Of a DNA stretch of 64,000 nucleotides, positions 45,235 to 57,187 are shown piece by piece. Source of the DNA: Clostridium pasteurianum DSM 525 = ATCC 6013 (GTDB taxonomy: Bacteria > Bacillota > Clostridia > Clostridiales > Clostridiaceae); NCBI RefSeq assembly GCF_000807255.1, contig NZ_CP009268.1:2386384-2450383 (forward strand), read 5' to 3'. The translations under genes were made by a program, and so were the position numbers. The notes under the pieces were generated by a model, which searched no databases, was not told where the DNA came from, and worked only from the letters and a program-made list of their open reading frames with translations. Position 1 is the stretch's first letter. Each line of letters starts with the position of its first letter.

Positions 45235-46884
45235 CTATCTTTCAAATATGGCACCCTTATCTGCTGATGAAACTCCTTTAGCATATCTCTTTAGATATCC
45301 CTTAACTTCCTTTTCCTTAGTTTTAGGAGTTCTCTTTTTAAGCTCTTCTTCATCTACTAGAAGATTTAAAGTTTTCTTAACCATATCAATTTCTATGATG
45401 TCGCCTTCCTGAACATAGGCAATAGGTCCACCAAGAGCAGCTTCTGGTGATACATGTCCAATAGATGCCCCTCTTGTAGCTCCAGAAAATCTTCCATCTG
45501 TTATAAGTGCTACGGTTTTATCCATACCCATACCTGCAAGTAAAGATGTAGGCGAAAGCATTTCCCTCATACCGGGACCACCCTTTGGTCCTTCAAATCT
45601 TATAACTACTACATCTCCATGATTAATTTCTCCGCCAAGTATAGCCTTTGAAACCTCTTCTTCACTATCATATACCCTGGCTGGTCCTTTATGCTGAAGC
45701 ATTTCCTCTGCCACTGCTGCTTTTTTAACTACAGCACCATCGGGAGCTAGAGTTCCCTTTAATACTACAAGACCGCCAGTAGCGCTATAAGGATGATCAT
45801 ATCTTATTACATCATTATTTCTTACTTTTGCATTTTTCACATTTTCATAGACAGTTTTACCTGTAACTGTCAAGCAATTTTCATTAATTAATTCTCTGTC
45901 GATTAATGAATTAATTAATGCAGGTATTCCTCCTGCAAAATGGAAATCTTCAATATGATGATGCCCAGCAGGACTTAACTTACAAAAATCTGGTGTTCTC
46001 TCACTTATTTCATTTACTCTATCGAAATCGATAGTTATTCCAACTTCATTAGCTATAGCTGGTAAATGAAGTAGAGAGTTTGTAGAACATCCAAGAGCCA
46101 TATCTGCTGTTATAGCATTCATAAAAGCTTCTTCAGTAAGTATTTTTGATGGTGTTAAACCTTTTTTTACAAGGTCTACTATTTTCATTCCAGAAGTCTT
46201 AGCCAATCTTAATCTTTCAGAGTATACTGCTGGTATTGTTCCATTATAAGGAAGGGCAAGTCCAAGAACTTCTGAAAGACAATTCATAGAATTAGCTGTA
46301 TACATACCTGAACAGGAGCCACATGTAGGACAAGCTGTATTTTCAAGTTCTGAAAGTTCCTCTTCAGTCATATTTCCTGCTTTTACAGCTCCTACTGCTT
46401 CAAATACTCCGCTTAAGTCTGTAGCTTTACCACAAGTATTACCTGCAAGCATTGGCCCACCACTTATAACTATTGCAGGAATATCAAGTCTCGCTGCCGC
46501 CATCATCATTCCTGGAACAACCTTATCACAATTAGGTACAAGTACTATACCATCAAAGGCATGGGCACTTGCAACTATTTCTACGCTATCTGCAATTAAC
46601 TGTCTTGAAGGTAATGAATAACTCATACCCTTATGATTCATGGATATACCATCACAAACACCTATAGTTCCAAAAGTTACTGGAACTCCTCCAGCCATTC
46701 TTACTCCATCTTTTACCGCTTGTACAACTTTATCTAAATTCATATGACCTGGTATTATTTCACTATAGGAACTTGCAATACCAATAAGTGGTCTTTCCAT
46801 TTCTTCATCTATAAAACCTAAGGCTTTAAAAAGTGATCTATGTGGGGCTTTTTCTAAACCCTTTCTAGCTGAATCCGATCTCAT
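45235..46884 (-). CDS. ilvD: Dihydroxy-acid dehydratase
   Basis: Fe-S dehydratase of valine, isoleucine and leucine synthesis. The 549-residue protein shows the cluster-binding cysteines in NCDKVVPGM and [17 protein letters not shown], and the conserved [18 protein letters not shown] stretch. It is last in the leuC-leuD-leuB-ilvD operon; the spacing from leuB is 14 bases. The repeat at 44993-45224 lies directly after its stop codon. Confidence 0.97.
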   Translation of the reverse strand: MRSDSARKGLEKAPHRSLFKALGFIDEEMERPLIGIASSYSEIIPGHMNLDKVVQAVKDGVRMAGGVPVTFGTIGVCDGISMNHKGMSYSLPSRQLIADSVEIVASAHAFDGIVLVPNCDKVVPGMMMAAARLDIPAIVISGGPMLAGNTCGKATDLSGVFEAVGAVKAGNMTEEELSELENTACPTCGSCSGMYTANSMNCLSEVLGLALPYNGTIPAVYSERLRLAKTSGMKIVDLVKKGLTPSKILTEEAFMNAITADMALGCSTNSLLHLPAIANEVGITIDFDRVNEISERTPDFCKLSPAGHHHIEDFHFAGGIPALINSLIDRELINENCLTVTGKTVYENVKNAKVRNNDVIRYDHPYSATGGLVVLKGTLAPDGAVVKKAAVAEEMLQHKGPARVYDSEEEVSKAILGGEINHGDVVVIRFEGPKGGPGMREMLSPTSLLAGMGMDKTVALITDGRFSGATRGASIGHVSPEAALGGPIAYVQEGDIIEIDMVKKTLNLLVDEEELKKRTPKTKEKEVKGYLKRYAKGVSSADKGAIFER

Positions 46885-46898
46885 ATAAAATCCCTCCT

Positions 46899-47972
46899 CT
46901 ATAGTCGTTCAAGAACTAAATTTCCCATTTCTGATGTTCCAACTTTTTTAGTCCCTTCAATATATATATCTGCAGTTCTATATCCTTCATTTAATACTTT
47001 TTCTACTGCTGCTTCTACATCTCTTGCTGCTTCTGACATATCAAGAGAATACTCCATAAGCATAGCAGCTGAAAGTATCTGTGCAAGGGGGTTAGCTATA
47101 TCCAGTCCAGCTATATCAGGAGCTGAACCATGGATAGGTTCATACATTCCAAAGCTGTCCTCTCTTATACTTGAAGATGCAAGCATTCCTATAGAACCTG
47201 TTATCATAGAAGCCTCATCTGATAATATATCACCAAATATATTGTTTGTTAATATTACATCAAATTGAGATGGCTTTCTAACCAGCTGCATAGCAGTATT
47301 ATCAACGTATAGATGACTTAATTCTACTTCAGGATATTCTTTAGATACTTCGTTTACAGTTTTTCTCCATAATCTTGATGCATCCAGTACATTGGCTTTA
47401 TCCACTGAAGTAACTTTCTTTCTTCTCTTCATTGCAGCTTTAAAAGCAGAATGAGCTATTCTTTTAACTTCATCTACATTATATTTTTCTGTGTCAAAAG
47501 CTGTTTCTACTCCGTTTACCTCTTTAGTTCCTCTATCTCCAAAATATATACCACCTATAAGTTCTCTTACTACTAATAGATCAACGCCCTCATCTATTAT
47601 TTCATTTTTTAAAGGAGATGCAGATTTTAATACATTATAAACTTTTGCTGGTCTTAGATTTGCATATAAGCCAAGGGCACCACGAAGTCCTAGAAGGGCT
47701 CTCTCTGGTCTTTTAGAGCCTTCAAGATTATCCCACTTAGGTCCTCCCACTGCTCCTAAAAGTACAGCCGCACTGCTTTTGCACACATCTATTGTTTCCT
47801 TAGGAAGTGGTTCACCATAAGCATCTATGGCATCTCCCCCAGCTTTAACTTCTACAAAATTGAATTTTGTATCATATTTTTCTCCAACTTTAGTCATTAT
47901 CTTTACAGCTTCTCTTACAATATCCGGACCTATACCGTCTCCAGGTATAACTGCAATTTTAAATTCTTTCAT
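46899..47972 (-). CDS. leuB: 3-Isopropylmalate dehydrogenase
   Basis: NAD-dependent oxidative decarboxylation of 3-isopropylmalate in leucine synthesis. The 357-residue protein begins with [14 protein letters not shown] and has [26 protein letters not shown] and [15 protein letters not shown], the cofactor loop. Length and residues are standard. It is co-transcribed with leuD upstream (90-base gap) and ilvD downstream. Confidence 0.97.
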   Translation of the reverse strand: MKEFKIAVIPGDGIGPDIVREAVKIMTKVGEKYDTKFNFVEVKAGGDAIDAYGEPLPKETIDVCKSSAAVLLGAVGGPKWDNLEGSKRPERALLGLRGALGLYANLRPAKVYNVLKSASPLKNEIIDEGVDLLVVRELIGGIYFGDRGTKEVNGVETAFDTEKYNVDEVKRIAHSAFKAAMKRRKKVTSVDKANVLDASRLWRKTVNEVSKEYPEVELSHLYVDNTAMQLVRKPSQFDVILTNNIFGDILSDEASMITGSIGMLASSSIREDSFGMYEPIHGSAPDIAGLDIANPLAQILSAAMLMEYSLDMSEAARDVEAAVEKVLNEGYRTADIYIEGTKKVGTSEMGNLVLERL

Positions 47973-48062
47973 CTATATTCAAGCTCCTTATAATCCATAT
48001 TTATATACGTATCTAAAATGTAACAAAATTTTTATCCGTTGACTATATATTACCTCATAAAA

Positions 48063-48557
48063 CTATTTAAAGCTTCCATTTTTAACACAGTTTATAAGTC
48101 CTTCATTTTTCATAATATCTATCATAAACTGAGGATAAGCCTGTGCTTTATATTCTTTTCCCAAAGTTATATTTTTTATTATACCTGTAGTAAAATCAAC
48201 TTCAAGTTCATGATTATTTTTTGCATCATTTACAGCCTCTTCACATTCAAGTATTGGGAATCCTATATTTATGGAATTTCTATAGAATATTCTTGCAAAG
48301 CTTTTAGCAATAACACAGGATACTCCTGCTGCTTTTAATGCTATAGGAGCATGCTCCCTTGAAGATCCACATCCAAAATTCTTATCTGCAACTACTATAT
48401 CTCCTGGGTTTAATTTTTCAAGAAAATTTACGTCTAAATCTTCCATACAGTGTTTTGCAAGGTCTTTTGGATCTGATGAATTTAAATATCTTGCTGGAAT
48501 TATAACATCCGTATCCACATTATCTCCATATCTTAGAACTTTACCTTCTGCTTTCAT
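48063..48557 (-). CDS. leuD: 3-Isopropylmalate dehydratase small subunit
   Basis: Swivel domain of isopropylmalate isomerase. The 164-residue, short LeuD type typical of anaerobes shows [14 protein letters not shown] and [15 protein letters not shown]. Its start codon overlaps the leuC stop by one base, so the subunits are translationally coupled. Confidence 0.97.
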   Translation of the reverse strand: MKAEGKVLRYGDNVDTDVIIPARYLNSSDPKDLAKHCMEDLDVNFLEKLNPGDIVVADKNFGCGSSREHAPIALKAAGVSCVIAKSFARIFYRNSINIGFPILECEEAVNDAKNNHELEVDFTTGIIKNITLGKEYKAQAYPQFMIDIMKNEGLINCVKNGSFK

Positions 48558-49825
48558 TATAATACCTCCTCTGGTGAAACAATTTTTCCCGCTATTGCAG
48601 ATGCTGCTGCTATTGCTGGACTAGCTAAGTATACTTCGCTTTCTGGATGTCCCATTCTACCAACGAAATTTCTATTTGTTGTGGATATAGCTCTTTCTCC
48701 CTTAGCAAGTATTCCCATATATCCTCCAAGGCATGGTCCACAAGTTGGTGTACTTAGCACTGCTCCTGCTTCTATAAATACTTTAGCAAGTCCTTCTTCT
48801 ATTGCCTGAAGATATATGCTTTGGGTACCTGGTAGTATTATAAGTCTTACACCTTTTTTAACTTTTTTACCCTTTAAAATTTCTGCTGTAACTCTTAAAT
48901 CTTCTATACGTCCATTAGTACAGGAACCTATAACTGCTTGATCTATTTTTACCTCACCTACATTATCTATAGTTCTTGTATTATCAGGCAAATGAGGGAA
49001 AGAAACTGTTGGTTTTACTTCACTTAAATCTATTTCAATAACCTTTGAATACTCAGCATTTTCATCCGCTTCAAATACTTTCCATTCTCTATCAGTTCTG
49101 TCTTTAACGTACTCTAGAGCTTTTTCATCCACAGGAAATATTCCATTTTTAGCTCCTGCTTCAATGGCCATATTAGCTATGGTAAATCTACCATCCATAG
49201 ATATCTCTTTTACCCCTTCACCAACAAATTCCATAGATTTGTAAAGTGCTCCATCTACACCTATCATTCCAATAATATGAAGAATAAGATCTTTACCACT
49301 TACCCATTTATTAAATTTACCTTTTAATACAAACTTAATTGCTTCTGGTACCTTAAACCATGCTTTACCAGTTGCCATTCCAACAGCCATATCTGTACTA
49401 CCTACTCCTGTTGAAAAAGCACCTAGTGCTCCATAAGTACAAGTATGTGAATCAGCACCTATTACTATATCTCCTGGTATAGTAAGTCCTTTTTCAGGAA
49501 GAAGTGCATGTTCTATTCCCATTTCCCCTACTTCAAAATAATTAACTATTTCCATTTCATAGGCAAATTCTCTTACTAATTTACAATGTTCAGCAGACTT
49601 TATGTCTTTATTTGGTGTAAAATGGTCTGGTACTAGAGCTATTTTATTTTTATCAAAAACCTTGTCAATTCCTAATTTTCTAAATTCTTTTATGGCTACA
49701 GGGCTGGTAATATCATTGCCTAAAACTAAATCTAAATTAGCATTTACAAGTTGTCCCGCTTCAACATAATCTAGTCCAGCATGTGCTGCTATTATTTTTT
49801 GAGTCATTGTCATGCCTTTTTTCAT
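48557..49825 (-). CDS. leuC: 3-Isopropylmalate dehydratase large subunit
   Basis: 4Fe-4S subunit of isopropylmalate isomerase. The 422-residue form belongs to the short LeuC type found in clostridia and archaea. Cluster ligands are in [12 protein letters not shown] and [28 protein letters not shown] is also conserved. It is first in its operon. Upstream (49826-50182) I find no T-box, only AT-rich DNA and the hairpin at 50054-50087, so transcription may come from a local promoter or read-through. Confidence 0.96.
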   Translation of the reverse strand: MKKGMTMTQKIIAAHAGLDYVEAGQLVNANLDLVLGNDITSPVAIKEFRKLGIDKVFDKNKIALVPDHFTPNKDIKSAEHCKLVREFAYEMEIVNYFEVGEMGIEHALLPEKGLTIPGDIVIGADSHTCTYGALGAFSTGVGSTDMAVGMATGKAWFKVPEAIKFVLKGKFNKWVSGKDLILHIIGMIGVDGALYKSMEFVGEGVKEISMDGRFTIANMAIEAGAKNGIFPVDEKALEYVKDRTDREWKVFEADENAEYSKVIEIDLSEVKPTVSFPHLPDNTRTIDNVGEVKIDQAVIGSCTNGRIEDLRVTAEILKGKKVKKGVRLIILPGTQSIYLQAIEEGLAKVFIEAGAVLSTPTCGPCLGGYMGILAKGERAISTTNRNFVGRMGHPESEVYLASPAIAAASAIAGKIVSPEEVL

Positions 49826-50053
49826 ATATGATTTTCCTCCTTGGATTTAAGACTAAATCTTATAATAATCTATTTTAATACATACTATAATTAAGCTACA
49901 TTTTATTATAACCTCTTTTATTATATAATTAAAATACATATTAATTATATCTATTATAACTGCAGGTTATTAAACAAACCATCCTAAAGAATATATTATT
50001 ATATATTTGTAATAAATTCAATATTCAGTATATTCCAACTTTAATTATAGAAT

Positions 50054-50087
50054 AGAGAACCAAGTTTATTTATAAACTTGGTTCTCT
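50054..50087 (-). terminator. Hairpin between ilvC and leuC
   Basis: AGAGAACCAAGTTTAT pairs with ATAAACTTGGTTCTCT, a perfect 16-base stem. The downstream T tract on the minus strand is weak, so it may be a partial terminator or mRNA stabiliser after ilvC. Confidence 0.6.
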
Positions 50088-50182
50088 AAAAATAGCATAT
50101 TTATATATTTTCAGTTCTTACTTAAGTAAAGCATCTCCTATTTGTAAGCTTTAGAAAATGTCAACATATGTTCTGTCAGGAA

Positions 50183-51202
<1,020 letters not shown>

Positions 51203-51580
51203 CTAGATTTATTTTAAAAATTTTTTAAATTTTTATAAGCATATACTATTTTACTACAATTACTCTATAATTAAAAAGCTTTAATTTATTATTCTTTAAA
51301 AAACTTAACTTTTAACAAATTTTATATACTTAAAACACAATAAAAAAACAATGCACAAATAAACTGATGCATTAATATTCTGTTCAATTTTATGTAAATT
51401 AAACTCTTTAATTATTTTACATAGTACATTCATCACTTTCCAAAAATCGTAACACCAAAAATTTAAATTGTCAACCTGTGTATACATATTTTTTAAAGTA
51501 TTAATATTAGCCAGCTATTCTATCACATTTTTAATAAAAAGCATAAAAAATTAAACAAATACAAATTTTAAAAAATATCA

Positions 51581-51609
51581 TTGACTTATTTTTATTCAGA
51601 TAGTATATT
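51581..51609 (+). promoter_or_regulatory. Promoter for the ilvB leader
   Basis: TTGACT (51581-51586) and TATATT (51604-51609) with 17-base spacing, about 35 bases before the first T-box leader. Confidence 0.65.
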
Positions 51610-51639
51610 AATACATAAATAAATACGAAATTTAAAAAA

Positions 51640-51847
51640 CCTTGAAAGGGAACAGTAAGTATAAGAGATGTCCAAAAGAGAGCGGGGGTAGCTGAAAACC
51701 TGTGGATAATTGTATGCCGAATCTCACCCTGGAGTTGTAGACTGAATTAAGTAGGTTGCGCCGGTTAAAACCGTTATATAAATCAAGAAATAAATTGGGT
51801 GGTACCGCGAAACAGTCTCCTCGCCCCAGGGCGGAGTACTGTTTTTT
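51640..51847 (+). promoter_or_regulatory. T-box riboswitch 1 (specifier CTC, leucine)
   Basis: A complete tRNA-sensing leader. It has the stem I region with AGAGAGCGGGGGTAGCTG, a specifier loop GAAT-CTC-ACCCTGGAG, and the T-box sequence TGGGTGGTACCGCGA at 51796-51810. The terminator ACAGTCTCC...GGAGTACTGT is followed by a long T run. Alignment with T-box 2 places the specifier at CTC, a leucine codon. Uncharged tRNA-Leu should favour antitermination. Confidence 0.9.
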
Positions 51848-51867
51848 ATTTTTATTTAAAATTAAAT

Positions 51868-52078
51868 GCCATGACAGGGAAGAGTATGCATAGTATTATT
51901 CAAAAGAGAGCAGGAGAAGCTGAAAACCTGTGGATACCTATTATGTTGAAAATCACCCTAGAGCTGCAGGCTGAAGTTAGTAAGCTGTGCCGGTCTATTG
52001 ATCGTTATCTTACAAGAAAATTTTTGGGTGGTACCGCGAACAGACACTCGCCCCAGGGCATTGTGTCTATTTTTTTGT
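51868..52078 (+). promoter_or_regulatory. T-box riboswitch 2 (specifier ATC, isoleucine)
   Basis: A second complete leader in tandem, with AGAGAGCAGGAGAAGCTG, the specifier region GAAA-ATC-ACCCTAGAG, the T-box TGGGTGGTACCGCGA (52025-52039) and the terminator AGACAC...GTGTCT plus a T run at about 52042-52077. The specifier reads ATC, an isoleucine codon. Transcription must pass both terminators to reach ilvB. Confidence 0.9.
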
Positions 52079-52173
52079 ATTTTTTTAATTGTTTGATTAT
52101 TGAAACTTAAAATTTTTTAATTATTTATTATATTTTAATCATTAACATCTAAAATATTTAAGGGGGATTTAAA

Positions 52174-53832
52174 TTGAAATTATCTGGTGCGAAAGTACTA
52201 TTAGAATGCCTAAAAGAACAAGGAGTTGACGTAATTTTTGGTTATCCTGGTGGGGCAGTGCTGCCTATATATGATGCTCTGTATTATGAAAAAGATATTA
52301 AACATATATTGACTGCTCATGAACAGGGTGCAACTCATGCTGCTGATGGTTATGCAAGGTCAACAGGAAAGGTTGGTGTTGTAATAGCAACCTCTGGACC
52401 TGGTGCCACCAATACAGTTACAGGTATTGCTACTGCCTATGGGGATTCCATACCCTTAGTAGTTGTTACTGGTCAAGTTGCTAAATCTTATCTTGGCAAA
52501 TCTTCCTTTCAGGAAGTTGATATTACTAGTATAACTAAAGCCATAACTAAAGAAAACTATATTGTAAAAGATCCAGAAAGTCTTTCAGATACTATAAGAA
52601 GAGCTTTTAAAGTTGCTTCAGCTGGCCGTCCAGGTCCTGTACTTATAGATATTCCAAAAGATATACAAAATACTATAATCGACTATAATCCTTTAGTTGA
52701 ATCAAAAAAAGATTCTCTGCCTGAACCTGGTAATTTATCTGCGGCAATTGATCTTATAAATAGTTCAAAGAAACCCGTTATTTATGCTGGAGGTGGAGTA
52801 ATAAGTTCTAATGGGGCAAAGGAATTATATGATTTTGCGAAAAAAATAAATTGTCCAGTATCTTGTTCACTTATGGGACTTGGCGGATTTCCAAGTGATG
52901 ATGAATTATTTCTTGGTATGATAGGTATGCACGGTACTTATACTTCTAATTATGCCTTTTCCAATTGTGATTTGCTCATTGCCATAGGTTCACGTTTCAG
53001 CGATAGAGTTACCGGAAAAGTCAGCTCTTTTGTACCAAACGCAAAAATAATTCACATAGATATTGATGCCTCTGAGTTCAGCAAAAATTTACCTGAAGAT
53101 GTTTCTATAAGAGGTGACGTTAAAGCTGTTCTCTCTAAACTAATAAAATCTTTAGATAATAAATATGAGGCTGAATGGTTAGGACAAATTAATGCTTGGA
53201 AGACTTCTCATCCTCTAATGTATAAAGAGAATACCAGTGTAAATCCACAGATTGTACTGGATAAATTATATAAATTTACAGAGGGAAACTGCATAATCAC
53301 TACTGAAGTTGGTCAAAATCAGATGTGGACAGCACAATTTTTTAAATTTCTGCATCCTAGAAGTTTTATTACCTCTGGTGGTCTTGGAACCATGGGTTTT
53401 GGTTTAGGTGCGGCTATTGGAGCCTGTATAGGGAATAAGGGCAAAAAGGTAATAAATATCGCTGGTGATGGAAGCTTTAGAATGAATTGTAATGAACTGG
53501 CAACTCTGGCAAAGTATAAACTTCCAGTAATTCAGCTTGTTCTAAACAATCACGTACTTGGTATGGTATATCAATGGCAGGATATGTTCTATAATCGTAA
53601 TTTTTCTCAAACTGTATTTGATTCTACACCAGATTTTTGTAAACTCGCAGCAGCTTATGGAATAAAATCTTTCAAAATATCTTCTAATAATGAAATAGAA
53701 GAAGTATTAAAAGCTGCTCTTGCTTTAAATGAACCAGTTATAATAGATTGTGAAATATTAAAAGAAGAAAAAGTTTTACCTATAGTCCCTCCTGGTTCTG
53801 CAAATACAGATTTAATTGAATTCGAAGATTAA
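52174..53832 (+). CDS. ilvB: Acetolactate synthase large subunit
   Basis: ThDP-dependent condensation of pyruvate to acetolactate. The 552-residue protein starts at a TTG (52174) with AAGGGGGA upstream. It has GYPGGAVLPIYDAL, the catalytic Glu in TAHEQGATHAADGYAR, GPGATN, and the ThDP motif NIAGDGSFRMNCNEL. FAD-region residues (IAIGSRFSDR) indicate the anabolic AHAS type rather than the FAD-free AlsS. No ilvN regulatory subunit follows; a terminator does. So either ilvN lies elsewhere or this form works alone. Confidence 0.95.
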   Translation: MKLSGAKVLLECLKEQGVDVIFGYPGGAVLPIYDALYYEKDIKHILTAHEQGATHAADGYARSTGKVGVVIATSGPGATNTVTGIATAYGDSIPLVVVTGQVAKSYLGKSSFQEVDITSITKAITKENYIVKDPESLSDTIRRAFKVASAGRPGPVLIDIPKDIQNTIIDYNPLVESKKDSLPEPGNLSAAIDLINSSKKPVIYAGGGVISSNGAKELYDFAKKINCPVSCSLMGLGGFPSDDELFLGMIGMHGTYTSNYAFSNCDLLIAIGSRFSDRVTGKVSSFVPNAKIIHIDIDASEFSKNLPEDVSIRGDVKAVLSKLIKSLDNKYEAEWLGQINAWKTSHPLMYKENTSVNPQIVLDKLYKFTEGNCIITTEVGQNQMWTAQFFKFLHPRSFITSGGLGTMGFGLGAAIGACIGNKGKKVINIAGDGSFRMNCNELATLAKYKLPVIQLVLNNHVLGMVYQWQDMFYNRNFSQTVFDSTPDFCKLAAAYGIKSFKISSNNEIEEVLKAALALNEPVIIDCEILKEEKVLPIVPPGSANTDLIEFED

Positions 53833-53911
53833 AATGTTATTATATAATGTACACTTATTAATTTTCATTATGTGACACCCTTTTACTATTAAAAATTTTT
53901 AATAGTAAAAG

Positions 53912-53960
53912 GAAGAGGTATTACAATAATAAATACAGATTGTAAGACCTCTTCTTTTTT
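53912..53960 (+). terminator. Rho-independent terminator of ilvB
   Basis: GAAGAGGTATTACAAT pairs with ATTGTAAGACCTCTTC, followed by TTTTTT. A separate palindrome (53879-53912, CCTTTTACTATTAAAA and its complement) lies just before it. Confidence 0.85.
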
Positions 53961-54013
53961 ACTTAAGACATATGAAAATAAATAACTCTACTTACTATTT
54001 TATTAGTATATAA

Positions 54014-55381
54014 TTATTCTGGAAGTATTAAAAATCTTATAATAAATATTACTGCCAATATGTATACTAATGGATGTACTTTTTTACCCCTTCCAGTAAC
54101 TAATTTCAATATTGGATAAGATATTATTCCTGCTGCTATTCCATTGGCAATACTATAGCTAAAAGGCATAATTGCTATAGTGAAAAATGCTGGTAATGCT
54201 TCAGTAAAGTCGTCAAAATTGATTTTTGTAACTGATCCCATCATTAAAACTCCTACAATAACAAGTGCTGGAGCAGTTGCCTGGGCTGGAACCATACCCA
54301 CAAGTCCAGAAAAGAATAAAGCAAATAAAAATAGTATTCCCGTTACAAGTGAAGTAAGCCCTGTTCTTCCTCCTTCTGCTACACCAGAAGTAGATTCAAC
54401 ATAAGTTACTACAGTACTAGTGCCAAGTAAAGAACCTGCAGTTGTAGCTACCGCATCACAAAGTAATGCTTTTGACATATTCTTAACTCTTCCATTTTCA
54501 TCTACCATATTAGCCTTTTGTGCAGTTCCAACTAGAGTTCCCAAAGTATCAAATAGATCTACTAAGCATATAGTTATAACTACCATTATCACACTGACTA
54601 TTGCTCCTACAACTCCAGCTTTACCTATGCCAAGAAGTCCTCCAAAATCCATTTTAAGAAATGTAGGTGATATACTAGGTGGTAATCCTATAAGTTTATC
54701 AAAGGATACAGGATGTGTTATTTTAAGAGGTATTCCTATAACTGTCGTAGCTAATATACCTATTAATATTGACCCTTTAACTTTCTTAGCCATAAGTATT
54801 GCCGTAATAAGAATTCCTATTAAAGTCAATGTTGCACTTGGTTCAATTAATTTACCAAATCCAACTAATGTAGCTTGGTTTGAAACTATAATGCCGCCAC
54901 TCTTAAGTCCAATAAGTGCAATAAAAAGGCCTATACCGCCAGATATGGCAAATTTCAAAGTTTGTGGCAGTGCATCTACTATTTTTTCTCTTATAGATGT
55001 CAATGTAATTATTATAAACAATACCCCTGAAATAAAAACTGCCGCCAATGCCTGCTGCCAGGTATAATGCAATGTTAAACATACTGTAAAAGTAAAGAAA
55101 GCATTAAGTCCCATACCTGGAGCCTGTGCAAAAGGCAAATTGGCATATAATGCCATTATAAGTGTTCCCACTGCCGCAGCCAGACAAGTGGCAACAAAAA
55201 CTGCATTAGGTTCCATTCCAGTAAGCTTCAATATACTTGGATTTACAAATATAATGTAAGCCATAGTTATAAATGTTGTAATACCTGCTACAATCTCTGT
55301 CTTTGGATTTGTGTTATTCTCTGATAACTTAAAATATGATTCCAAAAATGATTTTTCTTTTGTACTTCCGTCTTTTGTCAA
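54014..55381 (-). CDS. NCS2-family purine permease (guanine/hypoxanthine type)
   Basis: A 455-residue membrane transporter with about 12-14 helices. Motifs of the AzgA-like NCS2 group are present: ITTFITMAYIIFVNPSIL near the start, APGMGLNAFFTFTV, LVDLFDTLGTLVGTA, and AEGGRTGLTSLVTG. These members import adenine, guanine or hypoxanthine with protons. A guanine riboswitch and terminator precede the gene, so guanine or hypoxanthine is the likely substrate. Confidence 0.92.
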   Translation of the reverse strand: MTKDGSTKEKSFLESYFKLSENNTNPKTEIVAGITTFITMAYIIFVNPSILKLTGMEPNAVFVATCLAAAVGTLIMALYANLPFAQAPGMGLNAFFTFTVCLTLHYTWQQALAAVFISGVLFIIITLTSIREKIVDALPQTLKFAISGGIGLFIALIGLKSGGIIVSNQATLVGFGKLIEPSATLTLIGILITAILMAKKVKGSILIGILATTVIGIPLKITHPVSFDKLIGLPPSISPTFLKMDFGGLLGIGKAGVVGAIVSVIMVVITICLVDLFDTLGTLVGTAQKANMVDENGRVKNMSKALLCDAVATTAGSLLGTSTVVTYVESTSGVAEGGRTGLTSLVTGILFLFALFFSGLVGMVPAQATAPALVIVGVLMMGSVTKINFDDFTEALPAFFTIAIMPFSYSIANGIAAGIISYPILKLVTGRGKKVHPLVYILAVIFIIRFLILPE

Positions 55382-55409
55382 AATATATTCCTCCCTTAAA
55401 AAATATAGA

Positions 55410-55442
55410 ATAAAACAAAATTCCGTTATTCTTTAATAACGG
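55410..55442 (-). terminator. Riboswitch expression platform (intrinsic terminator)
   Basis: On the minus strand CCGTTATT-AAAG-AATAACGG is followed by AATTTTGTTTTATTC. It lies between the guanine aptamer and the permease start, so ligand binding should switch the gene off. Confidence 0.8.
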
Positions 55443-55497
55443 ATTATACTTTAAGTCTTAATAAAAAATATAAAGGCCTAAAATATTAAATTAGGTT

Positions 55498-55567
55498 CAT
55501 CCATAGTCAAAGATTTAAGGTACCTTGGTAGAAACTCTTGACCCATATTGTCAAGATTATACGGATG
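55498..55567 (-). promoter_or_regulatory. Purine riboswitch, guanine type
   Basis: The aptamer is nearly consensus: CGTATAATCTTGACAATATGG, then GTCAAGAGTTTCTACC, AAGGTACCTTAAATCTTT and GACTATGGATG. P1 pairs CATCC with GGATG. The specificity base in the GACTATG junction is C, as in xpt (guanine/hypoxanthine), rather than U as in add (adenine). Confidence 0.93.
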
Positions 55568-55874
55568 TTTATTATACGTGAAAGATTTTATCATTTAATA
55601 TTGCAAAAGTCAATATAGTTTTTATTACTTGTTTTATAATGTGAATTCCCATTGAATAAATTAAAATTCTCTTCTATCTTAAATAATCTGTACTATATCA
55701 TATCTATACTAAGTTAAATATCTTATTTTAATATCAATTTTAATAATTAATTTATTATATAGATTTGCATGAAGATTTGAAATATATGTCATTTTAATAT
55801 ATTTAATTATATAGTATTTTTTCATTATCGTGTAATTTAAACCACTTCATTTGTTATAAGATAAGCAGAAATAT
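55568..55874. other. Intergenic region upstream of the guanine riboswitch
   Basis: AT-rich DNA between the permease leader and the response regulator stop. It should contain the minus-strand promoter of the permease; I see no gene. Confidence 0.5.
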
Positions 55875-56945
55875 TTAATAATCCTCTTTATCATAGTTTC
55901 TATATTTACTGGGAGTTATTCCAATAATTTTTTTAAAGACCTTAGTAAAATATCCACATTCATAATATCCAAGATCTGCAGCTATATCTACTATTGGTAA
56001 ATCTGTATCTTTTAGCATCTTCTTTGCTTTTTGCATTTTGAAGTTGTTTACATAGTTGATAAAATTGACTCCCATTTCCCTCTTAAATAATCTGCTAAAA
56101 TAATATACACTTAAATTAGTAATACAGGCCATTTTTTCTAAACCTATCTCTTCTCTATAATTTTCTTGTATATATTTTATAGCTGGTTCTAAAGTCTTAT
56201 TGATATAAACTTTACCTTTTTCACTTTTATTGTTTATTTTTATAGAATCTTCTTCTATAGTTTTCTCTAATATTAATATTAAAAATTTTTCTATAGTTTT
56301 AGAAGCAGATTCAATATCAGAAGAATATTTTAGCTTATTAGAATATTCTTCTGATATTGAATCATTATCTTTAAAATTGAAAGTACATGCTGCCTTTATT
56401 ATTCTTTCCATGAGAAGTTGTAATCTTTCCTTAAATAAGACAGCATCATTATTACTAATATGAATATAACTATTTATAATGTTATTCATTAAATCTATTG
56501 CTTGCTTTTTTTCATAATATACAATCTTATCTATTAATTGAAATTCCATTTCCTTTATTTTATTCTTGTTGAATTTTAAATTAATAATCTGAGTATTTAA
56601 AATTTCCAGTAATTGATTATATTTTAAAGGTTTCAATATATAATCGTTTACATTTAAAGTTAAAGCTTTATGAATTAAATTAAAGTCATCATAGGCTGTA
56701 AGCATTATAATCACTTTATTTTGATTTTTATTTTTAATTATCTCAGAAGCCTTCATGCCATCTATACCAGGAATCTTTATATCCATAAAAATTATATCTG
56801 GATCTAATTTTTCATCAAGCTCTATAGCTTCTCTGCCGTTTTCAGCTTCGCCTACAACTTCTATTTCATCTTTAATGTTTTTTAACATAATTTTCAAGGC
56901 TTCTCTTTCTAAATTTTCGTCATCAACTAATAATATTTTATACAT
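55875..56945 (-). CDS. AraC-type two-component response regulator (YesN-like)
   Basis: A 356-residue regulator. The receiver domain (1-120) has the acidic pocket LLVDDEN, the phosphoacceptor Asp55 in FMDIKIPG, MLTAYDD and LKPLK. A helical linker of about 120 residues follows. The C-terminal 100 residues are an AraC double HTH (LEKMACITNLSVYYFSRLFKRE-type first half and IVDIAADLGYYECGYFTKVF second half). No histidine kinase adjoins. It lies 316 bases downstream of dhaT on the same strand and may control the dha operon, as two-component systems do in other glycerol fermenters. Confidence 0.88.
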   Translation of the reverse strand: MYKILLVDDENLEREALKIMLKNIKDEIEVVGEAENGREAIELDEKLDPDIIFMDIKIPGIDGMKASEIIKNKNQNKVIIMLTAYDDFNLIHKALTLNVNDYILKPLKYNQLLEILNTQIINLKFNKNKIKEMEFQLIDKIVYYEKKQAIDLMNNIINSYIHISNNDAVLFKERLQLLMERIIKAACTFNFKDNDSISEEYSNKLKYSSDIESASKTIEKFLILILEKTIEEDSIKINNKSEKGKVYINKTLEPAIKYIQENYREEIGLEKMACITNLSVYYFSRLFKREMGVNFINYVNNFKMQKAKKMLKDTDLPIVDIAADLGYYECGYFTKVFKKIIGITPSKYRNYDKEDY

Positions 56946-57187
56946 CAGGAATCTCCTATATAGTTATTTAAACATAATATTTCCTACTATATTTTAAATC
57001 ATAACATAAGATTAAATAAAAATCCATACAACACATTATGGTATTAAAATATAACTTTATACAATAATACCCCTACAGCATCTCCACAAATAGGTGCTAC
57101 TGCAGTATTGAAATGTAATCCTCTAAAATTTCACTTATAAATTGTTCTATGTACTTCTTCCCTTCATGCTTTTTATAAATGTTTAAT

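Noticed and set aside
51799-52110. Open reading frame of about 100 codons across the ilvB leader
   Set aside because: It covers the T-box and terminator sequences of both riboswitches and has no ribosome binding site; the RNA structure explains the sequence.
54420-55067. Plus-strand ORF of 215 codons opposite the purine permease
   Set aside because: It is an antisense shadow of a hydrophobic membrane protein gene, with no ribosome binding site and implausible composition.
57060-57180. Short peptide-like stretches in two frames between the response regulator and dhaT
   Set aside because: No start or ribosome binding site and frequent stops; a remnant is possible but I cannot name a family.
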